NCBI GenBank assembly: GCA_963674575.2
Contig: CAXXQT010000008.1
Location: 1-64,000, forward strand
Direction: 5' to 3'
DNA from: JAAYAY01 sp963674575
Lineage (GTDB): Bacteria > Planctomycetota > Planctomycetia > Pirellulales > Thermoguttaceae
DNA length: 64,000 nt
Under the pieces are notes generated by a model. It did no database searches and was not told where the DNA came from. It was given only the letters and a program-made list of their open reading frames with translations. The position numbers and the translations under genes are program-made. Positions 51,550 to 61,511 of this stretch are shown here, piece after piece (position 1 is the stretch's first letter; the number at the start of each line of letters is the position of its first letter).

Positions 51550-52698
51550 CTAGAGGATTCCGGGTTCTTTCACCTCGATTCCCTTGAGGGCCATCTTGAG
51601 GGCCTCGATATTCGGCGCCACCTCGAAGGCGGTTGCGCGATCGATGAGCCGCTCGGTTACCAGGTGTTTCAGACTCATGGTGAAGTCCTGCATTCCCTCC
51701 TGGGCCCCGATACGGATCGCGTCGGGGAGCTTGTTGTCCTGGGATTCCAGGATCAGCTTGCGGATCGTGGGGTTGAAGGTCATGATTTCGCACGTGGGCA
51801 CCCGCTGCACCCCCTCTTTAATCGAGGGCAGGAGTTTCTGGGCGACGATCCCCTTCATGTTGAAGGCCAGGGCGCTTCGCATGGCCGGGTGCATCGACGA
51901 GGGGAAGAGGTCGAGAATACGTCCAATCGTACTGGGAGCCGTGGAGGCGTGGATGGTTCCGAAAACCAAGTGGCCCGTTTCCGCCGCGTGAATGGCCGTT
52001 TCGAACGTTTCGCGGTCACGCATTTCTCCCACGAGCATGACGTCGGGGTCTTCACGCACGGCATGCTTCATTCCGATCCCGAAATTGACCACGTCCATGC
52101 CGATTTCGCGCTGGTTGATCAAGCACTTCTCTTCGGTGAACGTAAATTCGATCGGATCCTCAAGGGTGAGGATATGTTTGCGGTAGTTCTGGTTGACCCA
52201 GTTGAGCATCGACGCGATCGTCGTACTTTTACCCGAGCCCGTGATTCCGGCCAGCAGGATCATGCCCTGGCTGAACTTGCAGAGCTCGTAGAGGACCGTG
52301 GGCAGGTAGAGGCCTTCCAGGGGCGGAATCCAGTTGTTCACGCGCCGGGCCACGAGGCCCACATGGCCCATCTGCTGGAGCACGTTCACGCGAAAACGCC
52401 ACGTTTTGTCGTCCACATCGAGGGAGTAGGCGAAGTCGGCGCCGCCGTCCTCGTCGAAGATTCTCCGATTGCGTTCGTCCATCATGGGGAAGATGAGGCG
52501 AACCATCTCATCGTCGTCGACTGGCTCCCGGTTCATGGGGCGGAGAGAGCCGCCCACGCGGATGTACGGGGGGCGATCGACCTTGAGGTGCAGGTCGCTC
52601 CCTTCCAGCTTGACCAGCGCTCGGAACAACTTGTCGATCTCGAGGGGCTCTTTCTGCTTCTTGAATCGTTCCTGGTCCGATTCGATCGGGATCGACAT
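51550..52698 (-). CDS. PilT-type twitching/retraction ATPase
   Basis: A 382-residue hexameric ATPase of the PilT/PilU group, which drives type IV pilus retraction. Walker A is intact (GITGSGKST, 151-159). The Asp box (HILTLEDPIEFTFTEEKCLI), Walker B (DVMLVGEMRDRETFETAIHA) and His box (TGHLVFGTIHA) are all conserved. The N-terminal PAS-like domain (residues 20-125) is normal. Length matches PilT/PilU. GGAG precedes the ATG at 52698. It starts a minus-strand group with the GspE-like gene. Confidence 0.93.
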   Translation of the reverse strand: MSIPIESDQERFKKQKEPLEIDKLFRALVKLEGSDLHLKVDRPPYIRVGGSLRPMNREPVDDDEMVRLIFPMMDERNRRIFDEDGGADFAYSLDVDDKTWRFRVNVLQQMGHVGLVARRVNNWIPPLEGLYLPTVLYELCKFSQGMILLAGITGSGKSTTIASMLNWVNQNYRKHILTLEDPIEFTFTEEKCLINQREIGMDVVNFGIGMKHAVREDPDVMLVGEMRDRETFETAIHAAETGHLVFGTIHASTAPSTIGRILDLFPSSMHPAMRSALAFNMKGIVAQKLLPSIKEGVQRVPTCEIMTFNPTIRKLILESQDNKLPDAIRIGAQEGMQDFTMSLKHLVTERLIDRATAFEVAPNIEALKMALKGIEVKEPGIL

Positions 52699-52759
52699 GA
52701 GATGTTCTCCGTGGAAAACTTCGGGGATGTCCAGGGATGCTGCGAAGAGGCGGTCCGGC

Positions 52760-53527
52760 TCAAAGCCTGACGGGAATTCCCCGGTCTCGCATCACTTCCT
52801 TGGTTTCTTGTATGGTATATTCGCCGTAGTGAAAAATGCTTGCTGCCAGCGCCGCTTCCGCGCCGCCCTTGAGGATCGCGTCTGCCAGGTGCTCGGGGCG
52901 TCCGGCCCCTCCGCTTGCCACGACCGGAATCGAAACTTCCGCAGAAACGGCGGCCGTGATCTCCAGGTCGTAACCGTCCTTGGTCCCGTCGGCATCCATG
53001 GACGTCAGCACGATCTCGCCGGCTCCCAGACGCTCCACTTCCCGGGCCCACTGGACTGCTTCCAGCCCGGTGCCGATCCGCCCCCCGTTGATGTGCACCT
53101 CCCAGAACTCCGAACCGTTCTTCTGAACCCGCTTGGGATCAATGTTCACCACAATGCACTGGCTCCCGAACCGCCGGGCAGCTTCCCGCACGAATTCCGG
53201 ATTGCGGCACGCGGCCGAATTGATCGACACCTTGTCGCTGCCCGCGTTGAGCAACGCTCGAATATCGTCAATCGTTCGGATTCCACCACCCACCGTCAGC
53301 GGCATGAAAACCATTTCCGCCGTACGTCGGACGACGTCGAAGATGATGTCCCGGCCTTCGTGGCTCGCCGTGATGTCGAGGAACACCAATTCGTCGGCGC
53401 CCTCGCGCTCGTAGCGCGCAGCCACCTCAACCGGATCTCCGGCGTCCCGCAGATTCAAAAAATTCGTTCCCTTGACCACCCTGCCTTCGTTCACGTCAAG
53501 ACAGGGGATGATCCGTTTTGCGAGCAT
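52760..53527 (-). CDS. hisF: Imidazole glycerol phosphate synthase subunit HisF
   Basis: A 255-residue (beta/alpha)8 barrel cyclase of histidine synthesis. With HisH it makes imidazole glycerol phosphate and AICAR. Conserved parts are AKRIIPCLDVNEGRVVKG (catalytic Asp11), NIDPKRV (Asp130), the phosphate loops VGGGIRT and VASGGAG, and SAACRNPEFV. Length is normal. The start at 53527 begins the conserved MLAKR. No other his gene is nearby, and it sits 61 bases before pilT on the same strand. Confidence 0.96.
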   Translation of the reverse strand: MLAKRIIPCLDVNEGRVVKGTNFLNLRDAGDPVEVAARYEREGADELVFLDITASHEGRDIIFDVVRRTAEMVFMPLTVGGGIRTIDDIRALLNAGSDKVSINSAACRNPEFVREAARRFGSQCIVVNIDPKRVQKNGSEFWEVHINGGRIGTGLEAVQWAREVERLGAGEIVLTSMDADGTKDGYDLEITAAVSAEVSIPVVASGGAGRPEHLADAILKGGAEAALAASIFHYGEYTIQETKEVMRDRGIPVRL

Positions 53528-53781
53528 CACTTCTCCGCCGATTGGATGGGCGACCGGTATAGGATTCGGCCCCACAGGGCGGGAGGACCGCCAACCAACA
53601 CGAGCGAATGCTCGGCTTGGATGGCCTTCTCCTGAGCGCATCTTCTTGCTGACACAGCAAGTCCTTACTGTAAGTCGACCAGAGGCCCCGGTCAACGGGC
53701 TGAATCGTACGCCACCCTCGGGAGGTAGGTCTCGAACGGCTCCGGCCACCGAAGCGCCCCGAGTCCGCCCTCGCCCACAAC

Positions 53782-56700
53782 TTACTTCCCGGTGACGAAT
53801 CCCGCGTTGACCCAGTCCACATGGTCGCACGCGATTCCATCGCCACCATCGTCGACCACGAAGTGAATGGAGCGATAGCGAGGCGACAATTCCACATCAA
53901 AGTGCCAAATCCGTAGCGTTTCGTCGGAGAGTAGGGGGCTTTCCGCCATCAGAACCGGGGGTTCTCCCATTTCGTCTGGGGCGCCCAGCACCCGGAGCAC
54001 CACGCTTTGCCGCGGATCGTCCGCTTTTTCGTCGTCCAGGCCACCCGTGGCGACGAACCGCCTGGCGCCATCGGGGATGGCGTAGACCAGGGTCGATGCG
54101 GCGTGAACGCCAACCCCCGAATCGTAGGGTTTGCCGAGCAACTTCATTGTTTCCCCCTGGCACGTGCGGTTGGAACCGATTTTTCCCCACCCGGTCGTTG
54201 CCGAAGTGGGGGATAGCTCGCTGATGGAGATGTCCGGTCGCGGCGGCACGGGTGGGAGTTTCAACTCATCAAGGGTTCGAACCTTCAGCCGAGCCGCTTC
54301 GGAAAGACGCCCGTCCCAGCCGCTAGAACGCACCTCGTACACATATTCGACGCCGGGGCGGATGTCCGCGTCACGATATTCGCCGGTGTTGGCCTCGAAT
54401 GTTTGCCTATCACTCCTGCGGATCTGGAACCGGGAGGCGGCGCCAGACTGCCATTTGAGGGTTACGGCTCGATAGGAGACGTCGGCGACAAAGTCCGTCA
54501 CCGGCGCCGGTTTTGGAACCGGCACTGCCCCACGGCGAAACCGGACTTCCCACGTGACGGTTCGGGTTTCCAGCGAACGAATCGTGGCACGGAGTTGAGG
54601 TCCTGTCTGTTTGAAAGAGACCGCCAGGTCTGGCGAGTCGCCCAGAATTTCTGTTGCGAGAAACGAATTCTCGCCCGTAGGTACCACGATCCGCAATTCG
54701 TAGGGATCGTTGGCCACGACCCGGCTCTCGCCGGTGAGAACAAGATCATCGGCATCCCATTGTTCCCGGACTACATCGACTACGCCCTGAGTGATGTGGC
54801 GGGATGTGCTGACAAGAATCGGATGATTCGTCTCGGCGCGAAGGGCCAGGATGCGGCAGGTTCCCGGCGGCAGGACGGATTGAACCCGACCGGAGAAGGG
54901 GGGCACGAACTGGTCCGCCCAGTAGTCAAAGCCAACGTATTGTTTTGCCGGGGGCAACCCGACAGACTCGGGGGAGACGTCGATCGTGGCAGGTTCCTTG
55001 GCGTCCCAATTAAACAGGCCAACCACATCCCGACGCGATCCGCTCCGCTTGTCGGTGAGGAGCCAGATCCGTGCCAAATCCGAGGAAAACAGGTCGACCG
55101 GGCGGGGATGCAGCCCGTGATTGGGCATCGTCCGGCGCAAGAGGTCCAGCCGATCGTCGGGTAGATCAGGCAGCCATTCGCTGAAGGCATTGAGTTGTCC
55201 CGAGAGGGTTACCCAGGAGCAAATCAGCCGGGCGTGGTCAAGCGGCACCTCGGGCCGAACGTAGATCGGGTCCGGATCGTTGTGCCACACTCGGCCATGG
55301 AGGAAGTAGCGATTCGTGCCGTGCCAGGGCCCTCGGCAGAGGGCTTCCAGGGTCGTTCCGTTGTCCGGTCCGATTCGCATCGCGTCGACCAGGCCGAAGG
55401 CGGCACCGAAAGACCGCATGTTCTGGGGAATGCAGCAGCCCAAGAAGAAAACGTCGTTTCCTGCCGCCTCGCGGACCAGTTTCAGACCGTCGCGGTAAGC
55501 TTCGACGTTCGTCTTGGCGGGATCGTGGAATACGGCCTCGCCAATGTCGTCCTTCACGTAGCCGTTGTTCACATAGGTCAGTTTTGTCGCAGACCCCACC
55601 CAAAGTCCGTCCATCTTGAAATAGCGGTAGCCCCAATCGTGGGCCAGTTGGCGGACGACCTTGCGAACGTAGTCGCGAGCAGCGGGATTGGTCATGTCGA
55701 GGGAGGTGCCCCCCCAGCGAGCCCAGTATGGGGTGCCATCGGCGCGGTGGACGAACCAGTCCTGGTGATCGGCGAAGAAGGGATCGTCTCGATCTCCGGC
55801 AAAGGGCATGAACCAGATGCCTGGCGTCAAACCAAGGGCAGAGATCTTGTCGGCCGTCTTTTTCATGCCGCTGGGATAGGGGCCGTCGGGCTTGTGGTTG
55901 CAGAAGACCTTGGCGGGTCCGTTTCGACGCTCACCGTCCTGCCACTTGTCGTCGATCTGAACGAAATCAAAGCCAAACGGTTTCAATTCCTCGGCTGCCA
56001 CAGCAGCCAATTCGGCCAGGTGTTCTTCGTCGCACGCGCCTCCGTACTTGTTGCTGTACCAGGTGCAGTAGCCGCTCGGCAGGGGCCGCAGATGGATGTC
56101 GTAGAGGCGAACGATCGTGTCCGCATAGGCTTCCAATCCGAGTCGGGCATCGTCGAAGGGGCCGACTGCGAACAACTCGCTCGGCTCCGAGGCGCCGGGG
56201 GCGATCGTCAACCGCCCGTAGTCGATCTGGGGCTCCAGTTGAACCGCATTGTCCTCGATGTTTGAAAACACGACGCCGCATCCTCGGTCATGGCTGATCC
56301 ATCCGGAGACAACACCCGAACGCGTTTCAGGCGAGGCAACAGCCAGGAAGGCGTAGCTGCCCGGGTGGGCGTCCGGCGCCGTCAGGCCCGCGGTTCCCAG
56401 GGCCTTCAGCGCACCGGGGTCGTCCGGCAAGTCGAGTTTCAGGCGAAAGGGCCTCACGTCATGGACAATTCGTTCCCCGTCGGTTCCGGCTGCCATCTGC
56501 GTTTGCAGAAGCACGAAGCGAACGTTGGACACGAGAATCACTCGCACCCGGTCGCCGTCCGGCAGAGCGGCTTCCAGCATCCGGCCGCTTCCGAGACGGG
56601 GATGGCTCCAATCCCCCGCGGTGATCTGTTGGGGAGACTTTTCGAGGAAGACATGGGCAAACGCCTTGTTCTTTACGTCGGCCAGTCGGAAACACGCGGC

Positions 56701-56829
56701 TTGAGCATCCCATGTGACGCGGAGCTGATCGCTCTCAATGGCCGCTTCGGCGAGCGGCTTCTCATCGGCAGTTGCGGCAGACAGGATCGTGGACAGGGAG
56801 AGCAGGAGTGACCAAACGATGGGTTTCAT
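53782..56829 (-). CDS. Secreted alpha-galactosidase-like GH (clan D) with C-terminal NPCBM domain
   Basis: A 1015-residue protein. Signal peptide (IVWSLLLSLSTILSAATA), then a beta N-domain and a GH27/GH36-like catalytic barrel. It contains GYCTWYSNKYGGACDEEHLA and FDFVQIDDKWQDGER, with YFKMDGLWVG holding the likely nucleophile Asp407. The acid/base Asp is probably in AMRIGPDNGTT. An FN3-like domain (about 780-880) and an NPCBM carbohydrate-binding module (LLGKPYDSGVGVHAASTLVY to DHVDWVNAGFV) close the protein. It removes terminal alpha-galactosyl or related residues from glycans. The exact substrate is unknown. A diverging promoter region separates it from the gene at 57000. Confidence 0.85.
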   Translation of the reverse strand: MKPIVWSLLLSLSTILSAATADEKPLAEAAIESDQLRVTWDAQAACFRLADVKNKAFAHVFLEKSPQQITAGDWSHPRLGSGRMLEAALPDGDRVRVILVSNVRFVLLQTQMAAGTDGERIVHDVRPFRLKLDLPDDPGALKALGTAGLTAPDAHPGSYAFLAVASPETRSGVVSGWISHDRGCGVVFSNIEDNAVQLEPQIDYGRLTIAPGASEPSELFAVGPFDDARLGLEAYADTIVRLYDIHLRPLPSGYCTWYSNKYGGACDEEHLAELAAVAAEELKPFGFDFVQIDDKWQDGERRNGPAKVFCNHKPDGPYPSGMKKTADKISALGLTPGIWFMPFAGDRDDPFFADHQDWFVHRADGTPYWARWGGTSLDMTNPAARDYVRKVVRQLAHDWGYRYFKMDGLWVGSATKLTYVNNGYVKDDIGEAVFHDPAKTNVEAYRDGLKLVREAAGNDVFFLGCCIPQNMRSFGAAFGLVDAMRIGPDNGTTLEALCRGPWHGTNRYFLHGRVWHNDPDPIYVRPEVPLDHARLICSWVTLSGQLNAFSEWLPDLPDDRLDLLRRTMPNHGLHPRPVDLFSSDLARIWLLTDKRSGSRRDVVGLFNWDAKEPATIDVSPESVGLPPAKQYVGFDYWADQFVPPFSGRVQSVLPPGTCRILALRAETNHPILVSTSRHITQGVVDVVREQWDADDLVLTGESRVVANDPYELRIVVPTGENSFLATEILGDSPDLAVSFKQTGPQLRATIRSLETRTVTWEVRFRRGAVPVPKPAPVTDFVADVSYRAVTLKWQSGAASRFQIRRSDRQTFEANTGEYRDADIRPGVEYVYEVRSSGWDGRLSEAARLKVRTLDELKLPPVPPRPDISISELSPTSATTGWGKIGSNRTCQGETMKLLGKPYDSGVGVHAASTLVYAIPDGARRFVATGGLDDEKADDPRQSVVLRVLGAPDEMGEPPVLMAESPLLSDETLRIWHFDVELSPRYRSIHFVVDDGGDGIACDHVDWVNAGFVTGK

Positions 56830-56999
56830 TGGTTTCTAACTCGGTGATGGGATTGCGAAACTGCCGGATAGGGCTGGCAATGCGGATACGGTTGGCTCAG
56901 AACAACAGGATAACTTGCCTATTCTCGAGAAGGTAGTGTTGGGGGGGAGTGGCCTGAAATGCGGTCCGGGGTACCATTATCTTCCGAAGAGGACTGAAC

Positions 57000-58730
57000 T
57001 TGCCCATAACGCGTCAGAGACCGATGCCCATCGATTCCGGCTATCGCGAAAAACTTCAAGCCCATTTGGCCCGCCTGTATTCCTCCGATCTCGAACATAC
57101 CCTGGAGGAATTGGCCCGGCGGACGGCGGACGCGGCCGACGAAATCCCGCCTCCCAAGTCCGCTTGGGACCAGGCCGACGCCGTGCTGATCACCTACGGC
57201 GACCAGGTCCGCTGCAACGGCGAGGCCCCGCTGGACACGCAGCGGCGATTTCTCCTGGAACACGGGCTCGAGAAACTCCTGAGCACCGTTCACATTCTCC
57301 CTTTCTTCCCCTACTCGTCCGACGACGGTTTTTCGATCATCGACTATCGTCAGGTCGATCCGACCTTGGGGACGTGGGACGATGTGGCGGCCCTCGGCCG
57401 GGATTTCGACCTCATGTTCGACCTGGTCGTCAACCACTGCTCGCAGCAAAGCCTTTGGTTCCAGAAATACCTGGCGGGCGAGGAGCCCTACACTTCGTAT
57501 TTCATCGAAGTGGATCCGGAAGAAGACGTGTCGCGCGTCACTCGCCCGCGCAGCCATCCCCTGCTGACTCCCTTTGAAACGTCGCGGGGCACGCGCCACG
57601 TGTGGACCACCTTCAGCGATGATCAGATCGATCTGAATTTTGCGTCGCCCCACGTGCTGCTCGAAATGATCGACGTCCTGCTTTTCTACCTGCGGCGCGG
57701 GACGCGGATCATCCGACTCGATGCCATCGCCTATCTTTGGAAAGAGCTGGGGACCTCGTGCATCCATTTGCCGCAGACTCACGAGGTCGTCAAGCTGATG
57801 CGAACGGTTGTCGAGTCGGTGGCCCCGGGCACGATCCTGCTGACCGAGACGAACGTGCCTCACGAGGAGAACGTGAGCTACTACGGCCAGGGTGACGAGG
57901 CCCAGATGGTCTACCAGTTCAGTCTGGCGCCCCTGCTGGCTGAGGCTCTTCAGACGGGCGATGCCACGGTGCTGAACCGTTGGCTTGCCGGCCTGAAGCC
58001 GACGCCGCCGGGAACGACCGTTTTCAACTTCACCGCTTCCCACGACGGGATCGGGGTTCGGCCTCTGGAAGGCATCATGCCGGCAGACCGCCTGGAAGGC
58101 TTCATCGAGGCCGTCCGCCGACGCGGCGGCCATGTCAGCTTGAAACGCAATACGGACGGCACGGAGAGCCCCTACGAATTGAATATCACCTACTTCGACG
58201 TCGTGGCCGACCCGGATAATCCGGATCCTGCGCTCCACGTGCGCCGTTTCCTGGCAGGCCAGGCCTTGATGCTCTCCCTGCAGGGGATCCCCGGAATCTA
58301 CTTCCACAGCCTCGTGGGAACTCCCAACAACCACAAGGGCGTCGAGGAAACGGGGCGGGCCCGAACGATCAATCGGAAGAAATTCGAGCGAGACGATTTG
58401 GAGGCGATTTTGGATCGTTGCGATTCAACCGAATCGCAGGTCCTTGCCGGCTACTGCCGTCTGTTGGAGGTTCGCCGAGAGCAACTGGCGTTCCATCCCG
58501 ATGCTTCGCAACGGGTCCTTTCTGTCGGCCAGAACTCCGTCGTGGCGCTTTTGCGAGAAAGTGTGGACAGTTCGCAGCGACTCCTCGTATTGGCGAATCT
58601 CGGTCCGCAAGGCGTCTCGGTTGACGTGGAGAAGCTGATCGGCGACGCGCCGGATTATGATGTTCTGGACGACGAGAAGGTCGCTTCCTCGGTCGCCCTG
58701 GAGCCTTATCAAGTACGCTGGCTGCAATGA
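57000..58730 (+). CDS. GH13_18 sugar phosphorylase (glucosylglycerate/sucrose phosphorylase type)
   Basis: A 576-residue enzyme of the GH13 subfamily 18, which splits a glucoside with phosphate to give glucose 1-phosphate. Key regions are VHILPFFPYSSDDGFSIIDY, MFDLVVNHCSQQSLWFQKYL, the nucleophile Asp in RIIRLDAIAYLWKE, the acid/base Glu in ILLTETNVPHEEN, and ASHDGIGVRPLEG. The length and ITYFDVV/LVGTPNNHKGVEETG segments recall glucosylglycerate phosphorylase (YcjM type) more than sucrose phosphorylase. The TTG at 57000 after GAAGAGGAC is used, with an ATG at 57024 as alternative. Confidence 0.88.
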   Translation: MPITRQRPMPIDSGYREKLQAHLARLYSSDLEHTLEELARRTADAADEIPPPKSAWDQADAVLITYGDQVRCNGEAPLDTQRRFLLEHGLEKLLSTVHILPFFPYSSDDGFSIIDYRQVDPTLGTWDDVAALGRDFDLMFDLVVNHCSQQSLWFQKYLAGEEPYTSYFIEVDPEEDVSRVTRPRSHPLLTPFETSRGTRHVWTTFSDDQIDLNFASPHVLLEMIDVLLFYLRRGTRIIRLDAIAYLWKELGTSCIHLPQTHEVVKLMRTVVESVAPGTILLTETNVPHEENVSYYGQGDEAQMVYQFSLAPLLAEALQTGDATVLNRWLAGLKPTPPGTTVFNFTASHDGIGVRPLEGIMPADRLEGFIEAVRRRGGHVSLKRNTDGTESPYELNITYFDVVADPDNPDPALHVRRFLAGQALMLSLQGIPGIYFHSLVGTPNNHKGVEETGRARTINRKKFERDDLEAILDRCDSTESQVLAGYCRLLEVRREQLAFHPDASQRVLSVGQNSVVALLRESVDSSQRLLVLANLGPQGVSVDVEKLIGDAPDYDVLDDEKVASSVALEPYQVRWLQ

Positions 58731-58981
58731 TGGAGCCCCCCAAGGTAGCAGGCGCGCTCCGCCGTGCCGCAGCCAAGCAGATGAAAGAACTTGCCTTCTG
58801 TATCGAGCAGGCAATTGCATGAATTTCTCCGCTTGGATGACGGTGTTCATGAGGCAATGGGAATATCTTTCGGAGTCATTTTTTTGGAGAACAGCGAGAC
58901 TGGATCGTTCCTGCCTTTTCCGATAACTTGGCGGACGGCACGGCGGAGCGTGCCTGCTACCTTATTACCGAGTACCATGCC

Positions 58982-60331
58982 ATGGCCAAACAATCCCACA
59001 GTTCGAATCCACTTCCTGAACTTCCCAACAAGCCGATTCAGCGTTACCTCGATCCGCTGACTCGCTTCATGCACGTCGAATCGGCCGGCGGCATCGTGTT
59101 GTTGGCCTGTACGATTGTTTCTCTCGGGCTGGCTAATTCGCCGCTGGGTGAGAGTTTCATCAAGTTCTGGAAGACGCCGGTCGGCTTCTCCCTGGGCGGC
59201 TACGACGTGATCCACCCGCTCTACCACTGGATCAACGACGGGCTGATGGCCATCTTCTTCTTCGTCATCGGCCTGGAGGTCAAGCGGGAGATGGTCCTGG
59301 GCGAACTCCGCGAACTGCGGCGGGCTGCCTTGCCCATTGCCGCGGCTCTGGGCGGGATGATCGTGCCGGCGGGCGTTTACCTGGCCATGCAATGGGGCCA
59401 GCCCGCCGCGCGGGGCTGGGGAATCCCCATGGCCACGGATATCGCCTTCGTCGTTGGCTGTATGGCCCTGCTCGGTCCCAAGGTGCCTCACAGCCTGCGG
59501 GTGATGCTGCTCTCACTGGCCATTGTCGACGATATCGGGGCGATTCTCGTGATCGCCATCGGCTATACCGATTCAATCAACTTCCTGGCACTGGCCCTCG
59601 GCGTCGGGGGCGTGGTCCTCGTGGTCGTGTTGTCCCGGCTTGGGGTGCGCAGCATTGGCGTCTACACGATTCTGGGCGCGCTGGTCTGGTTTGCCATTCA
59701 TGAGTCGGGCATCCACGCCACGATCGCCGGCGTGGTTCTGGGCTTGCTCACGCCCGCTCATCGCTGGGTCAGTCCCGGTCTGTTCGGGAGCATCCTCGAC
59801 AAGGCGGGAAGGGTTTTTGACGGCGAAGATCTCAGCAAGTCATCGGAGTACGTCGTGCTGCGCCACATGGAAACGGCTTCCCGGGAGGCCATCTCGCCCC
59901 TGGAACGGTTGGAAACCAACCTCCACTCCTGGGTCGGTTTCGTGATCATGCCCGTATTCGCCCTGGCCAATGCCTGCGTGCCCATCGACGTCTCCTACGT
60001 CACTTCGCCCGTGGCCCTGGCGATAGCGGCGGGCCTCTTGATCGGCAAGCCGTTGGGAATCGTGGCCTTCAGCTACGGCGCCGTCCGGCTCGGCTGGGCC
60101 AGGATGCCCGACGGCGTGACGTGGGGAATGGTCGCCGCCGGAGGATTCCTCGCCGGGATCGGCTTCACCATGGCCATGTTCATCGCGGGGCTGGCCATGA
60201 AGGGCGACCTGGCCGAGTGGCTCGACCCGGCCAAGATCGGCATTCTTTGCGCTTCGGTCCTTGCGGCCCTGATCGGCATGGTGTTCCTGGCCGCCCAGAT
60301 CAAGTCGGCCCCGCAGAACACGCCCGAGTAG
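58982..60331 (+). CDS. nhaA: Na+/H+ antiporter NhaA
   Basis: A 449-residue antiporter that exchanges two protons for one sodium ion at alkaline pH. It has about 12 membrane helices. The conserved aspartates are in SLAIVDDIGAILVIAIGYTD. Other family marks are FFFVIGLEVKREMVLGELRE, WGIPMATDIAFVVGCMALLG and AGGFLAGIGFTMAMFIAGLA. The ATG at 58982 (MAKQSHSSN) is chosen; an in-frame start at 58928 adds 18 residues that look non-native. The 251 bases before it (58731-58981) show nothing recognisable. Confidence 0.95.
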   Translation: MAKQSHSSNPLPELPNKPIQRYLDPLTRFMHVESAGGIVLLACTIVSLGLANSPLGESFIKFWKTPVGFSLGGYDVIHPLYHWINDGLMAIFFFVIGLEVKREMVLGELRELRRAALPIAAALGGMIVPAGVYLAMQWGQPAARGWGIPMATDIAFVVGCMALLGPKVPHSLRVMLLSLAIVDDIGAILVIAIGYTDSINFLALALGVGGVVLVVVLSRLGVRSIGVYTILGALVWFAIHESGIHATIAGVVLGLLTPAHRWVSPGLFGSILDKAGRVFDGEDLSKSSEYVVLRHMETASREAISPLERLETNLHSWVGFVIMPVFALANACVPIDVSYVTSPVALAIAAGLLIGKPLGIVAFSYGAVRLGWARMPDGVTWGMVAAGGFLAGIGFTMAMFIAGLAMKGDLAEWLDPAKIGILCASVLAALIGMVFLAAQIKSAPQNTPE

Positions 60332-60408
60332 TTTATCCGTCCTGCAAAATGCGGTAAAGTGGCCCTTGCACGCGGGCCCCATTTCCAGCAGCCGTCTCAG
60401 GGAACCAA

Positions 60409-61161
60409 ATGACGCAGACCGGACCGATTTCCCGAATCGCGCGAATCCGTCGCGGCGCCCAGGCCTACCGGTTCATCTCGCTGCTGGTCTCGCTGCTTCT
60501 GTTGTTTTTCATCGCGGCCGTGGGCTATATGCTTGAAGACCCGAGCCAGCGGCGCCTTGCCGGTTTTGCCATCGCCGTGTTGTTCAATCTTATGTTGCTC
60601 TCGGCCGTCAACGCGATCAGTCAGACGCGACGAACCATGACAACGGCCGTTGCCCTGGTTGTGCCGGCGGGGCTGCTGAGCCTCGTTTCGGCGGCCTGGA
60701 AGGCCGACGCCGTTCTCGTTCTCAACAACCTGTTTTCCATCGCCTTCATCGCCTTGGTGGTTGTTCTCGTGCTCGACTTCCTGTTCCGCAGCGAGACGGT
60801 CGATACGAACATGATTTGCGCTTCCCTGTGCGTCTATCTGCTCCTGGGGTTCATCTGGGCGTCGCTTTACAGCCTGTGCGAGGTTTTTCGTCCGGATTCG
60901 TTCGTCTACGCCTATGCAGACGAGTTCGAACAAGCGAGCATGGTGTTCGGGGGCGAGAAGTCGCTGGTCCCCCTCTATTACAGCTTTGTCACACTCACCA
61001 CGCTCGGCTATGGCGACATCGTCCCCGTCTCACCGCCGGCCAAAATTCTGGCGGTGCTGGAGGCCGTAATCGGCCAGATCTACTTGACCGTCCTGGTGGC
61101 CCGGCTGGTCGGGTTGCACATCGCCCACGTCACATCGGGATCTTCCGAAAACAAATCATGA
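60409..61161 (+). CDS. Potassium channel-like protein with selectivity filter
   Basis: A 250-residue membrane protein with about six hydrophobic helices. The Ion_trans_2-type pore part near the C-terminus (PLYYSFVTLTTLGYGDIVPV) holds the TTLGYGD filter of K+ channels. IGQIYLTVLVARLVGLHIAH forms the last helix. The first four helices resemble a voltage-sensor-like bundle but lack an obvious arginine series. It is 78 bases after nhaA on the same strand, which fits joint control of cation balance. The next gene overlaps it by four bases. Confidence 0.85.
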   Translation: MTQTGPISRIARIRRGAQAYRFISLLVSLLLLFFIAAVGYMLEDPSQRRLAGFAIAVLFNLMLLSAVNAISQTRRTMTTAVALVVPAGLLSLVSAAWKADAVLVLNNLFSIAFIALVVVLVLDFLFRSETVDTNMICASLCVYLLLGFIWASLYSLCEVFRPDSFVYAYADEFEQASMVFGGEKSLVPLYYSFVTLTTLGYGDIVPVSPPAKILAVLEAVIGQIYLTVLVARLVGLHIAHVTSGSSENKS

Positions 61162-61466
61162 AGCAAGAAAAATATCCAGACTGGTTCCTCTGGGCCTACC
61201 AGAAGGGCTTCGTCTTCTGGCTTTCCATTGCGGCCCTGTTCGGCTTTTCGATGTTGGCCGTGGTGTTCCATCTCGATCACTCGGTCCAGTCAACGGAAGA
61301 GCGGATTCACCAGGATCTGGTCCGGGTGAGTGAGGAAATCCAGGAGGATGAGAGCGAGCAGGCCCGTCAGCTTCGGGAGATCCGGGAGGAACTCGACACG
61401 ATTCGCGAGGAGTTGGAAGCGATGCGAGAAGCCGAAAGATCGCGGACGGACGCCAAGGAACATTGA
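61158..61466 (+). CDS. Small membrane-anchored coiled-coil protein
   Basis: A 102-residue protein that overlaps the channel gene (ATGA). One membrane helix (WLSIAALFGFSMLAVVFHLD) is followed by a long charged coiled coil (LVRVSEEIQEDESEQARQLR to EELDTIREELEAMREAE). The coupling suggests an accessory subunit or tether for the channel. No family recognised; the role is inferred from translational coupling alone. Confidence 0.7.
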   Translation: MKQEKYPDWFLWAYQKGFVFWLSIAALFGFSMLAVVFHLDHSVQSTEERIHQDLVRVSEEIQEDESEQARQLREIREELDTIREELEAMREAERSRTDAKEH

Positions 61467-61511
61467 TGGGCTGTGGGCCAGTCTCCCCCGAAGCGGCTCG
61501 GACGCCTGCCT

